Below are positions 31,605 to 42,430 of a DNA stretch of 64,000 bases, piece by piece. The notes beneath the pieces are model-generated. The model was not told where the DNA came from. It did not search any database and saw only the letters and a program-made list of their open reading frames with translations. Within the stretch, counting starts at the first letter, position 1; every line of letters starts with the position of its first letter. The translations under genes and the position numbers were made by a program. Source of the stretch: Prorocentrum cordatum. Its lineage: Eukaryota; Sar; Dinophyceae; Prorocentrales; Prorocentraceae. The stretch covers positions 62,001-126,000 of the forward strand of contig CAUYUJ010017779.1 in the NCBI GenBank assembly GCA_963575745.1. Direction: 5' to 3'.

Positions 31605-32366
31605 AACGGCTGGCGGGCCCCTGGGGGCCAAGTCTCGGCGTTCCTTGTTCCTGAGGGGCGCGCGAGTGCCCCGTTGCGCCCTCTAGCTCGTTCGCGCGGC
31701 GGTTTCGCCTTCCCTCCCTCGGGAGGCGGGCCTCGGCTTTGGACCCGCTCGGGCGCGAGGCGCGCCTCCGCTTGGCGACTCCCCCGACTCAGCCCAGTAG
31801 GCTTTGAGTCGGGCGTCGATGGGGCCGTTTTTTTGCGTTTGACTTTGGTTGTGCAGAAGCGTGCCCTGGGGGCTTCGGGGCGCGCGCACTACGCCCCATA
31901 AGAGCGGATCTGGCGCAGCGCCCTTGGCGGCAGAGGCGCGCGGGGTGCCCGCAGATGGCGCGGGGGAGCTCTCGATGCAACCTCGCGCCTCGCTTTCCTC
32001 GGCCCCGTGCTTTCGTACTTACTTGGAGTTTTAAAAAATCCATGCATTTATGAATTTGCCAGGAGTTACTTTCAGGTTTTCCAGAGGTTACTTTAATGTT
32101 TTCCCATATGAGCCTCTTTAGCTGCCGTATTCCTTCACAAGTCTACCGTCCCCGACGTTGCCATGATACCGCGCCCGCCCAAGTCGCAGACTCGCACGGA
32201 ATTGCCCGCTGGGACGTGCCGAGCGGCCAACGCCGCCGCGCTCGCGTCGGTCGCGCCAAACAAGCTGGCTGGCGCGCGCGCGAGCGCGCTAGGGTTCGCG
32301 CGGCCGCAGAGATGCACCAGCCGACACCAAGCACTCATCGCAATCGCTTCCGCATGGCTTTTGGAT
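31605..32366. other. Sequence downstream of the leader relict, possible retroposed body
   Basis: The + frame from 31410 stays open to 31901 and the translation after the relict is Arg/Gly/Ala-rich without recognisable domains. A clear poly-A tail or target duplication was not found. Reverse GTTACTTT words occur at 32060-32095. Confidence 0.3.
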
Positions 32367-32520
32367 AGGAGGAGGAGGAGGAGGAGGAGGAGGAGGAGGA
32401 GGAGGAGGAGGAGGAGGAGGAGGGAGGCAGTGGGAGGAGGAGGAGGAGGAGGAGGGAGGAGGAGGAAAAGCAGGAGGAGGAGGAGGAGGAGCGGGATGAG
32501 GAGGAGAAATCGCTGGAGGA
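32367..32520. repeat. (GGA)n microsatellite, imperfect
   Basis: About 19 uninterrupted GGA units (32367-32424), then broken GGA runs. Confidence 0.92.
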
Positions 32521-33468
32521 CGGGGAGGGGGGGTTGGAGGAAGAAGAGGTTTTGGGGCCAGTCCTGGTTTCCGCCGGGTGAAAATGGGGGGATCAGAACT
32601 AAAGACGTCCCGGGTTTACCCCCCTTTTCCACCCTGCCCCACCCAGGAGGCCCAAGTTGCTCAACTGTGTTGCACTCTCGCCTCCTCTCCGTCGGATGTC
32701 CCCCAGAGATCTGCAGACGGCGCCAAGGAGCCCAGCAAGGGGGAAGGCCAACAGAGGCCGAAGAGAAGGCCGCATATCCCCCCCAAAGGGGCCGAAGGCC
32801 ACCGCGCCCTTCGCCCACGTGACCTCCATTCGCGCCTCCGGGCACTTCCACGCCGAGCGTCCGCCCTCTGCCTCGCCCTCCCCGCTCTCGGGAGCGTCCA
32901 AAAGGGGTGGGTGGGTGGGGGGGGGGGAGGGGGCGACCGGGGGGCGGGGATCTCATGGCGGGAGCTTCGGTACCTCCCCAGATCTCATGACCCCCTTTTT
33001 GTTGCTCCTTCCTCCAGCGCGCCCCTTGGTTCCCTCCTGGCCCGCACACGCGTCTCGGGCCATGATCTGCGACCTCCCCCCCCTCATGAACGACCCCCTC
33101 CTGGCCATCCCCCACCGCTCCCCCCCCTTGCCCCTACCCTCCCCCCCCTCCTCGATCCTCGATCCTAGCATCGAGGAGGAGAAGGAGGAAGAGGAGGAGG
33201 ATGAGGAGGAGGAGGGGGATCGAGGATTCTCCTGTTTCCCACTCCCTCCCTTGCATGCACATGTTGCACGCGCGCGCAGAACAAAATCCATGACGTGCCA
33301 TGCCATGCGCCACATCACCGGTCATGCATGGCAGATGCCCCGTATTAAAATATAATGTGTTGCTCAATGCCTATCAGTACAGTAAGACAACGAACCATCG
33401 CATGCTACTCTGCACCGATACACAACATAATATTGCGTAGCATAGCACGGAACGGCAGAGCATGAAGA
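32521..33468. other. Spacer with C/T-rich and GGA/GAG tracts
   Basis: Poly-C tracts near 32910-32940 (G on the + strand) and 33110-33160, then GAGGAGG near 33170-33215. Pro/Ser/Arg-rich frames on both strands are compositional. Confidence 0.4.
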
Positions 33469-33800
33469 TTCGGAGAGAACAGGCCCAGGACGCCAAAGAA
33501 AATTAAAGAAGCCAAGAACCTGGAAAGCCTGGAAACCTTTCTGGCTATCCCAAAGGAGTTGGATCGATTGGGGTTGGAGGGCGCAGCTGCTGTAGGGCTT
33601 CGGGCGCACAGGATATCAGGGCTCCATCCAAGGAGTTGCACGTTGAGGAGGAAGATGAAGGGTTGGGAGGAAAAGGAAGAGGATAAGGAAGGGCCCAACA
33701 CCAGCCCCGTGCTTGGCAGGCCGTCAGCATCTGAGGGTGAACTGTCCAGTAGAACGAGCGTTTCTGTTGTCGTGGCGCCGCGACTACCCCGCCGCTTCGT
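33469..33800 (+). CDS. Candidate exon or pseudogene fragment, no ATG
   Basis: Frame 1 opens after a TGA (33466-33468) and reads a balanced, charged sequence without low-complexity bias: TPKKIKEAKNLESLETFLAI, PKELDRLGLEG, then a Lys/Glu-rich stretch (MKGWEEKEEDKEG) and a Ser-rich segment. It stays open to 34101, but after about 33800 the translation becomes Ser/His/Leu-rich and unconvincing. No splice acceptor is clear. I do not recognise it, and it could be chance. Confidence 0.3.
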
Positions 33801-34638
33801 GCGTCTCGTCATTCGATCTCTGTCAGTTTGCCACCCGCATCATCCTCACCATCTCTTCTGTCTCTCTCTCTTTCTCTCTCCCACCGCGGGTGGTCGCGCT
33901 TGCGCAAGCCCTCGGGTCGAGGTGTTGGCGGTTGAATTTCAAGGCGGTCCGGGCCCCCGCCGCCCCGGCCAAAAGACAGACCAGTCGAGTTGCTCTGATC
34001 ACCTTGGAGTGTCCTGGCCGCCTGGAGGCCTTCTGGGGTCTTGGGGGGGAGGTTTCTTGCGTTGCTGCTTGCGTTTGTGTTTGCGGCGGTGCTCATGTTA
34101 GTGGTTGCGTGGTAGTTTCTGCTGATGATGGCTGCGCTGGCGGTTGCGCTCGTGCACGGGGTGCCGGTTTGAGGGGAACGATCAACAGAAATGGGCGTCG
34201 AAGCCTTCAGCCCGCGCTGACCTAATCTAAAAGAATAGGAATCTGTCAAAAGCCCCCCAATGGGGCGTTCGTCGCATGTTTCGTGCGGCGTTCGGTTGTG
34301 CTGGTGTTCTTGTTGGTGGTTGTGGTGCTGGTTGTGTTTGTGGTTGCGATGCTGTTTGCGCTGGTGGCAGCGCTGATGGTTTTGCTCGCGTTTGTGATGG
34401 CGGTTGTTCCTGTGATTTCGGTACGGGGGCAATTCATTCGGAAAGGTGCTAAGGCAGCTGGCTGCGTCGACCTATACTTAATTAAATTAGAATAGGTCAG
34501 GAACCCCTTGAATTCCTATGCAGACTGCGTCGTTGTATGTTTGGTTGTGCCGATGGTTGTGTCGATGGTTGTGCCGCTGGTGATGTTGTTGTCTGCAACA
34601 TCTCCTGGCAGTGGGTCGCAGTGGATCATCAAGAACAG
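33800..34638. other. Spacer, no supported gene
   Basis: Includes T/C repeats (33855-33885) and a GTTGTGGT-rich segment (34290-34420) that gives Val/Leu-rich or Asn/His-rich frames. Confidence 0.35.
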
Positions 34639-34655
34639 CATCATCATCATCATCC

Positions 34656-34697
<42 letters not shown>

Positions 34698-34915
34698 GCG
34701 TCGTCATCATCATCATCGTCACCATCGCCACCATCATAATCATCGCCACCATCATCATCACCACCATCATCATCACCATCGGCATCGTCAGCACCATCGC
34801 CATCACTAACATCATCGTCATCATCATCGTCATCAGCAGCATCATCATCATCACCATCATCGTCATCATCATTATCATCGTCATCATCAGCATCGTCATC
34901 ATCGTCATCATCGTC
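34639..34915. repeat. (ATC)n microsatellite, interrupted
   Basis: A pure core of about 18 units (34639-34693) is followed by degenerate ATC/GTC/ACC triplets to 34915. Poly-Ile, poly-His and poly-Asp frames here are artefacts. Confidence 0.93.
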
Positions 34916-35029
34916 CCAGCCCAAAGGGTTTCGGCCCATAGGGTCTCGGCCCATAGGAGCTCGGGACATACCCACAGGCCAACCAGCCAGCCAGCTTGCA
35001 AATAAGCCCAGGAACCCCCACGAACCCCC

Positions 35030-35417
35030 AAGAGCCAGCAACAGGAATCCATAGGAATCCGCGTATACACCCCCACGGGAATCCATAGGAACCCATGGGG
35101 ACCCCCATAAGAATCCGAAGGAATCCTCTTAGGAATCCGTAAGACGCCCCATAGGTCTCCGTAGGCATCCCCAACATATACATTGGAATCCCTAGGAATC
35201 CCCATAGAAATTCCGATGGGAATCCCCACAGGAATCCGTAGAACCTCCCATAGGTGTCCATCGAAATCCCGTTGCGAATCCATGGGGTCCCCAATAGAAT
35301 CCACAGTAATCCTCAAGGGAATCTGTAGGACACCCCGTAGGCGTCCATAGGAATGTTCGTAGGACTCCGTGCGCTTTCCCACAGGAGTCCATAGGAGTCC
35401 CCATAGTACGAGATGTG

Positions 35418-35420
<3 letters not shown>
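35030..35420. repeat. Degenerate GGAATCC array
   Basis: The heptamer GGAATCC or close forms (GGAATCT, AGAATCC, GGACTCC) recurs about 25 times with CATAGGAAT and CCCCATAG linkers, spacing about 10-20 bp. It ends directly in the (TA)n run at 35423. Confidence 0.8.

Positions 35421-35422
<2 letters not shown>

Positions 35423-35454
<32 letters not shown>
35423..35454. repeat. (TA)n microsatellite
   Basis: About 15 TA units bounded by ATACA and ATGTC. Confidence 0.95.
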
Positions 35455-35457
<3 letters not shown>

Positions 35458-35919
35458 AATAGCAGCACACACACCACCAACAACAACAATACCATACAAT
35501 AGTAACAACAGCAACAACAAAAAGGCGGCCCGCCCGCGGCCCTCGCGACGCCAGAGTGCGTGGCCAATTGGTCCAAAGACCAAAACAGCGCAAACGAGCG
35601 CAAATGCTTAGATCAATGCCAAGCTCCCCCCCCCCTGGTGATCCTGCATCCTGGGACCGAGGAGACCGAGGGAGGGGGAATCGAGGGACCTCCTCCTCCC
35701 CGCGCCCCTTCCCGTCACCTTCCCGCTCCCCCTCTCCCCTCCTGCCCGTGCCCCCCTCCCCCCGCCGCCCCCCGCCCCCCCCCCCCCGCCCAAAAACACC
35801 CAGGTGAAGCAGTGCGAGGAGGCGCCGCGCCGCGCTCCGCTGCCGCCCCGCGGCGCCCCCCCGCGGCGCCCCGCGCGCTCTCTCGGCCCCCGTGCGCTCG
35901 TCCCCCCTCCCCCTTCTCG

Positions 35920-36335
35920 ATCCTCGACCGTCCTCCCCCTCGATCCCCCTCCTCCTCCTCCGCCTCCTCCTCCTCCGCCTCCTCCTCCGCCTCCTCCTCT
36001 CCTCTTCGATCCTCGATCCGCGTCTCCAGACCCCCCCTCTCCTCCTCGACCCCCGATCCCCCGCCTCTTTCCTCGATCCCAGATCCTCGATCCTCATCCT
36101 CCTCGATCCTCGGTCCTCAATGCCCCCTCTCCTCTGGGAGGGCTGGCCTGCTCCGGGCTGTGGGCCGCCCCCCTCCGCGCCCTCGCGGCCTGCAGCCAGG
36201 ACGCCAAAGTACAGCCAAGAGGCTGCGATAGGGGCCGCTCCGGGCTCGGATCGAGGATCGAGGAGGATCGAGGATCGAGGATCGAGGATCGAGGATCGAG
36301 GCGGATCGAGGAGGATCGAGGATCGAGGGGTTCGG
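35920..36335. repeat. Large imperfect inverted repeat made of TCCTCGATC / GATCGAGGA units
   Basis: The left side (35920-36120) has C/T-rich TCCTC and CCTCGATCC units. The right side (36248-36332) is about nine GATCGAGGA units. The two sides are complementary across a spacer of about 125 bp and would fold back. Confidence 0.75.
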
Positions 36336-36599
36336 AGTTCCAGGCCGTGTCCCAGAGACCTGTGTCCTGGAGCCCGGTTGCGGCCTTGGCTCGCCGTGGC
36401 CAGGCAAACAAAAACACCCATCGATTAGGGGATTGGTTTTCCGATCAGTGCTTGCACTGAAGGGGTCCTATAGTTGTGGAGGAGGATCAACGGAGAGGAA
36501 GCGTGTTGCCAGATAATTTCCAGATGTCTAAAAGATGTTTCCAACCTGTCTTACAGGTGTTAAGCACATGTTTGAAACGATTCTAGAACATGGTTTACA

Positions 36600-36918
36600 C
36601 ATTTCAAACACATTTTAAATTCAATGATAGGACTGTTAGGGTGTCCATTGTCGTGGCATCCACAATCCTACAGCGGATTTTGGGAGATTTGGCGAGAAGG
36701 GGGCTTCTTGGCGTGTGCCCCCACTGCATCGGGCGTCGGCAACCGCGGCGGGTCCAGCGCAAGTCTCGACAACGATACCCGTGGGAAGCCCCGACCGACC
36801 TCGGTTGGGGGCATTCTCCTCGTGAACGTGTTTTCCCCAATCAGTGCTTGCACTGAAAGGGTCCTAGCGGAAATTGGAAGATTTGGCGAACGTTTCCCGC
36901 AAATGTTGGTAGCCTGTA
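36600..36918. repeat. Dispersed repeat fragment: module that recurs inverted at 38925-39108
   Basis: 36703-36918 carries GGGCTTCTTGGCGTG, GCAACCGCGGCGGGTCCA, GATACCCGTGG, CGTGAACG and CCCCAATCAGTGCTTGCACT. The same words appear as reverse complements, in reverse order, at 38925-39108. A shorter piece (CAGTGCTTGCACTGAAGGGG) is at 36448-36470. Confidence 0.75.
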
Positions 36919-37439
36919 CGTGATCTGTTTTCGTAGATTCGGCTGGCAAATCACCCGTCGGGTAGCTCAAGCCCAAAGTGATCGATCCTTTTTCTCGATG
37001 TTTGGGGTAAATCGAACGCATCGTAGATAAATGTGTAGTCGATCCCCTACTCGAACCCATCGTGACAGCACCAGGACTGTCTGGGATCAGGGGGGGCTGT
37101 GGACGTCCGCGCCAGCCCGGCGCGAGGCGTCGGGGGTGCTGGGCGGCAGGGCGCGGACCAGGCCTCCTCTCGAGAAGAGCTGCTGGGCCACGCCGGGGCA
37201 TGGGGGGGCTGTGCCCTTCTCCCGCAAGAGGAGGATCGGGTCACAAATGTAGTGGAAGCCCATGCCAAGAAACACCCTCGTCCTCCTCGTCCTCCTCCTC
37301 CTCCTCCTCCACCCAGGAGTCCACGGCAGAATGGCTGCGCGCCCTCCTCTCTTCGCCAGCCTTTTCAAGCAACCGTGTCTCAGGTTCCTGGCGGCGGGCT
37401 GACGGAATCGGGGGCAGCGTCAGGGTGTTCAATGATTGC

Positions 37440-37615
37440 AGTGGCAACCCATGCCATGAAGCACCCTGCTTGCCTTCAGGTGCCCAGGGTTTCGCCAGTT
37501 TCGATGGCTCTGCGATGGGAAGCGTGAACGCTCCCAGGCCAAACATCAAGGGAGGTCCTGGTCTCAGGGTGGTGCTTCTTGTGGAAGGTCTTTTGTGGTC
37601 GAGCTCCTGCTGTGG
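37440..37615. repeat. Dispersed module of about 170 bp, copy 1
   Basis: Shared words are CATGCCA(A/T)GAAGCACCCTGCTTGC, TTTCGATGG, AAGCGTGA(A)CG, CTCAGGGTGG, CTTGTGGAAGG and GAGCTCCTGC. Related copies start near 39085, 41513 and (3' half) 43826, all in + orientation. No terminal inverted repeat was seen. Weak frames across the copies are not consistent with one protein. Confidence 0.7.
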
Positions 37616-38171
37616 AGGTCCGCGGGGAGTGCCTGGATCGGTGCTGGAGCTCCCTGGCGGCTCCTCTGGCGCCGCCCCTGGCGCGCTCGACCCGAGGAAT
37701 CCGCGCGGGCCTCCGAACGTTTTGATTCATCTCATCGCTTGTTCCTCGAGGGGAGAATGGCAGCCAAGGCGCTGACATAAGGACCACGAGGGGAGAATGG
37801 CAGTCAAGGCGCCGACATGAGGACCACGAGAGTAGAATGGCAGTCGTAGGCGCTGAGATGAGGACCCCGGGACGAGAATGGCGGTCGAGGCACTGAGAGG
37901 AGGACCACGCTTGGGCTCTGGGAGGGCCCCAGGTCCCCAGGCCGTGCCTGAAAAAATCCGGGCCGCCGCCTTGGCAGCTCCGACGGCAGCTCGGGGGGCA
38001 CCTGCTCGTGACTGTCCGGCGCGGTTTGCGCGGGGCGCCGCGCCCCCCTCGCGCCAAGGGACGCCATGCGCCCGCCAGCGGGGGGGGGAGCCTCCTCGGA
38101 GTCGAGGCTCGCCGTAGCCAGGCAAGACCCGTCGCGCCTCGTCCAGCACTCCTGATGGTGGCGCGGGGATC

Positions 38172-38262
38172 GGTGGAGGAGGAGGAGGAGGAGGAGGAGG
38201 AGGAGGAGGAGGAGGAGGAGGAGGCGGAGGAGGAGGAGGAGGAGGAGGAGGAGGAGGAGGGC
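38172..38262. repeat. (GGA)n microsatellite
   Basis: About 30 GAG/GGA units with one GGC interruption. Confidence 0.95.
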
Positions 38263-38483
38263 GGGAACATCGGCAACAATCACAGCCAGAGCCCTAGATT
38301 TGCTTGTGATCGTTCTCTGATTCGTTGTTTTGCCGGTGGGCGCGGGCCCTCGCACCCCCCCCTTCCCCTCCCCCTATGGGGTAGATCTTGGCTGCTCTTG
38401 GCGTCTGTTTCGAGCAGGTGGGGCCTCCCCCGTGGGGCGCACTGTTGCAGGCAGTCGCGCTAAGCAGAGGTCCGGAGCCAGAC

Positions 38484-38672
38484 TCAGAAGCCAGGCGGAA
38501 GGCTGGCAAACACGCGGCTGCCAAAACGGAGTTCCGGAAAATTATATTTGTTATTTCGGGAAGCAGCCTGTTTATTATTTCGTGCGATGATCTTCATTCC
38601 GTTTTTTTTGGTTGTCTTCTTGGAACACCTTTTTAGCAGCCACGGATTTGCCAGCCTTCGCCCAGCTTCTGA
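38484..38672. mobile_element. Foldback element family C, copy 1 (189 bp, 5-bp target duplication)
   Basis: Terminal inverted repeats begin TCAGAAGCCAGGCGGAAGGC and end ...GCCCAGCTTCTGA. The inner arms also match (GCTGGCAAA / TTTGCCAGC and GGCTGCC / AGCAGCC). The flanking CAGAC at 38479-38483 and 38673-38677 is a perfect 5-bp target duplication. It encodes nothing, so it would be non-autonomous (MITE-like). Confidence 0.8.
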
Positions 38673-38744
38673 CAGACCCCCCTTCTTCCCCCTCCCCTTC
38701 CGCCCACTGGAGAAACTCCGAATCTGAATGACACCATAGAACAA

Positions 38745-38979
38745 CCCCAATCAGTGGATGGTTTGATGAATCGTGGATCGATAAAGAGATCGATAAGGAG
38801 ATCGACCGGAAACCTGGGAGCCTGGAACCCACCGAAATCGGTCCAGAACCAATAAGCAGGAACCCGGGAACCCGGAACTGGAAACCCAGGAACCCAGCCG
38901 ATTACCCAATTCGGCGGGAAATTTTCGCCAAGTCTTTCAATTTCCGCTAGGACTCCTTCAGTGCAAGCACTGATTGGGG
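38745..38979 (-). mobile_element. Foldback element family G, copy 1 (235 bp)
   Basis: Bounded by a perfect 12-bp inverted repeat, CCCCAATCAGTG / CACTGATTGGGG. The interior (GATCGATAAAGAG, CCGGAAACC, GGAACCCGGGAACC) is the reverse complement of the interior at 43098-43345. It shares its CACTGATTGGGG end with the module at 38925-39108. Confidence 0.75.
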
Positions 38980-39084
38980 AAAGAGCGTTCACGAGGTGAA
39001 TGTCCCCAACCGAGGTCGGGGCTCTCCACGGGTATCGTTGGACCCGCCGCGTTGCCGACGTCGGACGCAGTGGGGGGCCACGCC

Positions 39085-39250
39085 AAGAAGCCCCCTTCTT
39101 GCCTCCAGGGTGCCCTTGGTTTCTTGGGTTTCGATGGTTTTTCCCTGGAAAGCGTGACGTGGCCACCAAACAGTCCTGGACGGCCTGGGGTCTCAGGGCT
39201 GGGTCTTCTGTGGAAGGTGTCTTATGGGCTGGCCTCCGCTGTACAAGGCC
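39085..39250. repeat. Dispersed module of about 170 bp, copy 2
   Basis: Shares CACGCCAAGAAG, CTCCAGGGTGCCCTTGG, TTTCGATGG, AAAGCGTGACG, GGTCTCAGGG and TGTGGAAGGT with the copies near 37440, 41513 and 43826. Confidence 0.75.
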
Positions 39251-39420
39251 GTCGGGGCTGCTGTCGGAGTTGGCGCTGCGGAGCCGATCATGCCATCTGC
39301 AGTCTGGCTGGAGTTCTTGCCGGAGTCGGCGAGGGGGGTCCACAGTGTCCGTTCCCCCCCCTCGGAGAGGCAGAGGCCCCACGGGCGCGCCCAGGATCGG
39401 GCAGGATTCCGTCCGTTCCG

Positions 39421-39560
39421 TCCTCCTCCATCCTCCTCCTCGTCCTCCTCCTCCATCCTCCTCCTCCTCCTCCTCCTCCTCCTCCTCCTCCTCCTCCTCC
39501 TCCTCCATCCTCCTCCCCCTCCTCCTCCTCCTCCACCTCCTCCTCTTCCTCCTCGGAGGG
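39421..39560. repeat. (TCC)n microsatellite, imperfect
   Basis: About 40 TCC units with a few CTC/ATC variants. Poly-Ser/Pro and poly-Glu/Gly frames are artefacts. Confidence 0.93.
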
Positions 39561-40146
39561 TCCGTTCCCCCTCCCCCGGAGAAGCAGAGGCTCCGCAGGC
39601 GTGCCCGGGGTCGGGCAGGATTCCGTCCACGCCGGATGCGCCGTTGGGGGGCTCCAGCGCCGATCCGGGATCTCCGCGCGGACCTCTTCGTGCTCGTGTT
39701 CATGTAACTTGGCATTGCTCGGCTTGGCGAGGACCCTCGAGGAGCATTTTGGGTCATCTTGCGAACAAGTAAGCGCATACATCGGAGGCCTAGAGGTTGA
39801 CACCAGCACTGATATCGGCGGTGCGCCTCCACTGAGAGGAGATGACCCCGATGTCGGTGATGGTGGTCATATTCGGGCTTCCAAGGTGGTCGGAGTAGTA
39901 CCACCAGCACCAACATCTAGGATCAGCTCCCTCTGGTGGAGGCACACCCCGGAGTGTGTGCTGGTGCCCATGCCCAGGCTTCCCATGACGAAGCCGAACA
40001 TATGCACGGGGGAGGGGCGTCCGAGCGACGGGGAGTGTCGCGTGCTGCTCTCCGGTCTCGCCGCGTGCGGCGGAGGGCGGCGCCCCTCCTGAGCCCAACG
40101 CGGCCTTCTTATTGCGAAGGCCTCACGGCCGGTGCCGCCGACCCTG

Positions 40147-40148
40147 AA

Positions 40149-40188
<40 letters not shown>

Positions 40189-40189
40189 C
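40147..40189. repeat. (ACG)n microsatellite
   Basis: About 14 ACG units. Confidence 0.95.
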
Positions 40190-40194
40190 GCTCT

Positions 40195-40295
40195 TGGGGA
40201 CCTCTTGGGGGTAGTTTGTGGGCCTCTTGGGAAGCTCTTAGGGGCCGCTTGGAAGCCTCGATGGGGGCCTCTTGGGGCTTCCTGGGGGTCTATTG
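40195..40295. repeat. Degenerate CTTGGGG(G)CCT minisatellite, locus 1
   Basis: About eight units of 11-13 bp (CTCTTGGGGAC, CTCTTGGGGGTA, GGGGCCTCTTGG). Related arrays lie at 44140-44520, 55030-55115, 55375-55460, 55860-56340 and 57055-57315. The family D element at 40296 is inserted at its edge. Confidence 0.75.
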
Positions 40296-40508
40296 TCTGG
40301 ACGCCCGAAATGGGCGCGGAAAGAATGGGTACGATGCCCAACAGCAGTTCCTGTTCATTTTGAACAGGATTCGCTGTCCACGCCGCCGCGGCCTGTGTCC
40401 ATTCGAGACAGGAGGCCGCCTGCCCAACAGCGGCCGCTGTTGGTTTGGAACAACATTTGTTGTTGGGCATTGTACCCATTGTTTCAATACCCATGTCGGG
40501 CGTCCAAA
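40296..40508. mobile_element. Foldback element family D, copy 1 (213 bp, 5-bp target duplication)
   Basis: Starts TCTGGACGCCCGAAATGGG and ends CATGTCGGGCGTCCAAA. The arms are complementary over about 55 bp (GAATGGGTAC / GTACCCATTG; ATGCCCAACA / TGTTGGGCAT). TATTG at 40291-40295 and 40509-40513 is a perfect 5-bp target duplication. The centre carries a second near-palindrome (GGAGGCCGCCTGCCCAACAG). Confidence 0.85.
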
Positions 40509-40718
40509 TATTGGAGGGAGCCTGGGACGTCTCTCCTGGAGGGGCCCTCCTGAGCCCAGCGCGGCCTTTTCTATTTCCGAGCGCGTCGGCGCTCGCGCTA
40601 CTCTCTGCGTGCGTCCGCCGCCGCCGCCGTGTCTCTGTCGCCCTCGCCGTCGTCGTTCGCCCTCGTCGGCGGACCTCGGAGGGCGAGGGGGGAGAGGCTC
40701 GAGGGGTCTGGTCCAGAC

Positions 40719-40953
40719 TTAAGTCGGGCCTGTCCCTCTACAGGAGGAAAATTCAGAAATAGTTACAAAATAGTCTGGGGACGATTAGGGGTCTTATTTT
40801 GATTTGTTTTCACAATTTTTGAGCACTTGTTGGTGTTACAAATAGTCTGGGGACGATCTGTTTCAGCATTTTTCGACCACTTTGGGGTATTATTTTTACT
40901 TTTTAGAATTCTGTCGTCCCAAATCCCCCTGTAGGAGGACAGGCCCGACCTGA
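40719..40953. mobile_element. Foldback element family A, copy 1 (235 bp) within longer palindromic flanks
   Basis: Left end TTAAGTCGGGCCTGTCCCTC..., right end ...GAGGACAGGCCCGACCTGA. The interior is A/T-rich. The flanks GGTCCAGAC (40710-40718) and AGTCCAGGC (40954-40962) match at 7 of 9 bases, consistent with an aged 9-bp target duplication. The flanks beyond this also pair (GAGAGGCTCGAGGGG / CCCCTCGAATCTCTC). Confidence 0.8.
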
Positions 40954-41219
40954 AGTCCAGGCCCCTCGAATCTCTCCCCCCTCGCCCTTCCATCTCCCCT
41001 CTCGCACTGGCCGTGGCCGACGCAGGTGGGTCGCCGGTGCCCTCCCGCGATGGCCCGTCCCCTCCATTGGTCGAGGTCCAATGGGGCCTTCTGGCTCGCC
41101 CCCTGCGACGCTTCGGCTCGCCTGGCAGCTGCCGCATCGTTGGCTCGAGCAGGGAGGGGCGGAGATCGCCCCGTGCAGTAGCGCCCTCCTAGAGCATTGG
41201 TCATTCAGATTTTGACGAC

Positions 41220-41402
41220 TACTCCAGATCTCGTAATAAAAGGGAGGGGGTCTGGACCCTCCAAGACAGGCCATTTCAGACCCCCCCTCGTGGGAGAACC
41301 CTCCCAAACATCGTCCCCAGAACCCCCAGGCCCTCCAAGATAGCTTGGAAGAGACCCCCCCCGAAATGAGACCCCCTCCCTTTTATTACGAAATCTGGAG
41401 TA
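41220..41402 (-). mobile_element. Stowaway-like element family B, copy 1 (183 bp, inverted)
   Basis: Terminal repeats of about 32 bp begin TACTCCAGATCTCGTAATAA and end in their complement (...TTATTACGAAATCTGGAGTA). It is in the opposite orientation to the copies at 51129 and 62084 and has the same length to within a base. All three copies have TA at each end, which fits a TA target duplication as in Tc1/mariner-derived Stowaway elements. Confidence 0.85.
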
Positions 41403-41512
41403 CACGGATGGAGGGCTACGGCATCGGAGCAGTTTTCCAGCTATCTCCTGGTGGTTGCTTTGGTGTGCTAGTGGCCGTGCAGCGGTTATAACCTCCCGCA
41501 TGCAGTGGAAAC

Positions 41513-41685
41513 CCATGCCAAGAAACACCCTGCTTGCATCCAGGGTGCCCTTGAATCCCTGGGTTTCTATGGTTTTCCAGTGGAAACCGTGACGTCCCCA
41601 CGCTAAACATCAATGGACGCCCTGAGGTCTCAGGGTTGGGCATCGTGTGGAAGGTTGTTTGTGTTCGAGCTCCTACTGCATCCGT
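41513..41685. repeat. Dispersed module of about 170 bp, copy 3
   Basis: Shares CATGCCAAGAAACACCCTGC, CCAGGGTGCCCTTG, TTTCTATGG, GTCTCAGGGTTGG, GTGTGGAAGGTTG and CGAGCTCCTAC with the other copies. Confidence 0.75.
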
Positions 41686-42353
41686 CCTTCAAGCGAATCA
41701 TCTTGTCCGCTCCCATCTTCTCCCTCCAGCAGAAGTGGACTCGAACGGGGATGGTCGCCCTCCTTGCGCCCCCGCTACGTTCAGATAATGCCCATCCCCT
41801 CTCCCCTCCCTCCTCAAGTCTCGACCCGTCGAAAGGGTGGACCGCACTCCGCAGGAGAGGACGACCGCGCCACCAATGGGCAACCGAACAGCACAAGCCA
41901 ACACAACACGTGAAGAAATTAGTCCCGATGTGCTCTTGCCCTTCTCCCTATATTCCCCCCTCCCCTTCCCCGACTCCCCTCCCCTCTCCCCCTCTCCCCC
42001 ATGTCCCCGGCCCGGGGGCGCACGCGTGCCGGCGGAGTTTCCACGATCTCGCGAGCGTGGCACAGCTCGTCTTGCCCATGCCCATGCGCCCTCTTGGCCG
42101 GTGGCCCAAAGAAGGGGTCCTGAGGGCTGGGTTGCTCAGGAAGAGGTTGCCTCAGACAACGTGAATCCACCCTTGGGCCCCGTCGTACCCTCGGGCCCCC
42201 ATGCCTCGGGAGCCGATTTCCGAACCACCGACTTGGATGCGGGGCTTTCTGCCTGCATGTTTGCGTCCTCCCTGCCCTCCCTCGCCAGGTGGTCGGCGGG
42301 GGTGCCCCTGCCCCCCCCCGTCGTCGTCGTCGTCGTCGTCGCCCGCCCCCCAG

Positions 42354-42430
42354 GAGCGGCTCGCGAAGGCCACGCTGATGTCCCAGCTGTACGACATCCT
42401 CACGGCTCCCAGGGCGTGGACCAGCGTAGG
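42354..42430 (+). CDS. Candidate short exon
   Basis: After a C-rich tract and CCCCCCAG (acceptor at 42352-42353) the frame reads a balanced helical segment, ERLAKATLMSQLYDILTAPR, then AWTSV. A GC donor at 42412 (CCCAGG|GC) would end it in phase 0. No domain is recognisable. It could be a 5' exon of the EF-hand-like set at 45-53 kb, but nothing proves the connection. Confidence 0.3.

Noticed and set aside
34487-35583. A 355-codon minus frame and Asp-, His- or Ile-rich frames
   Set aside because: They run through the ATC microsatellite and the GGAATCC array.
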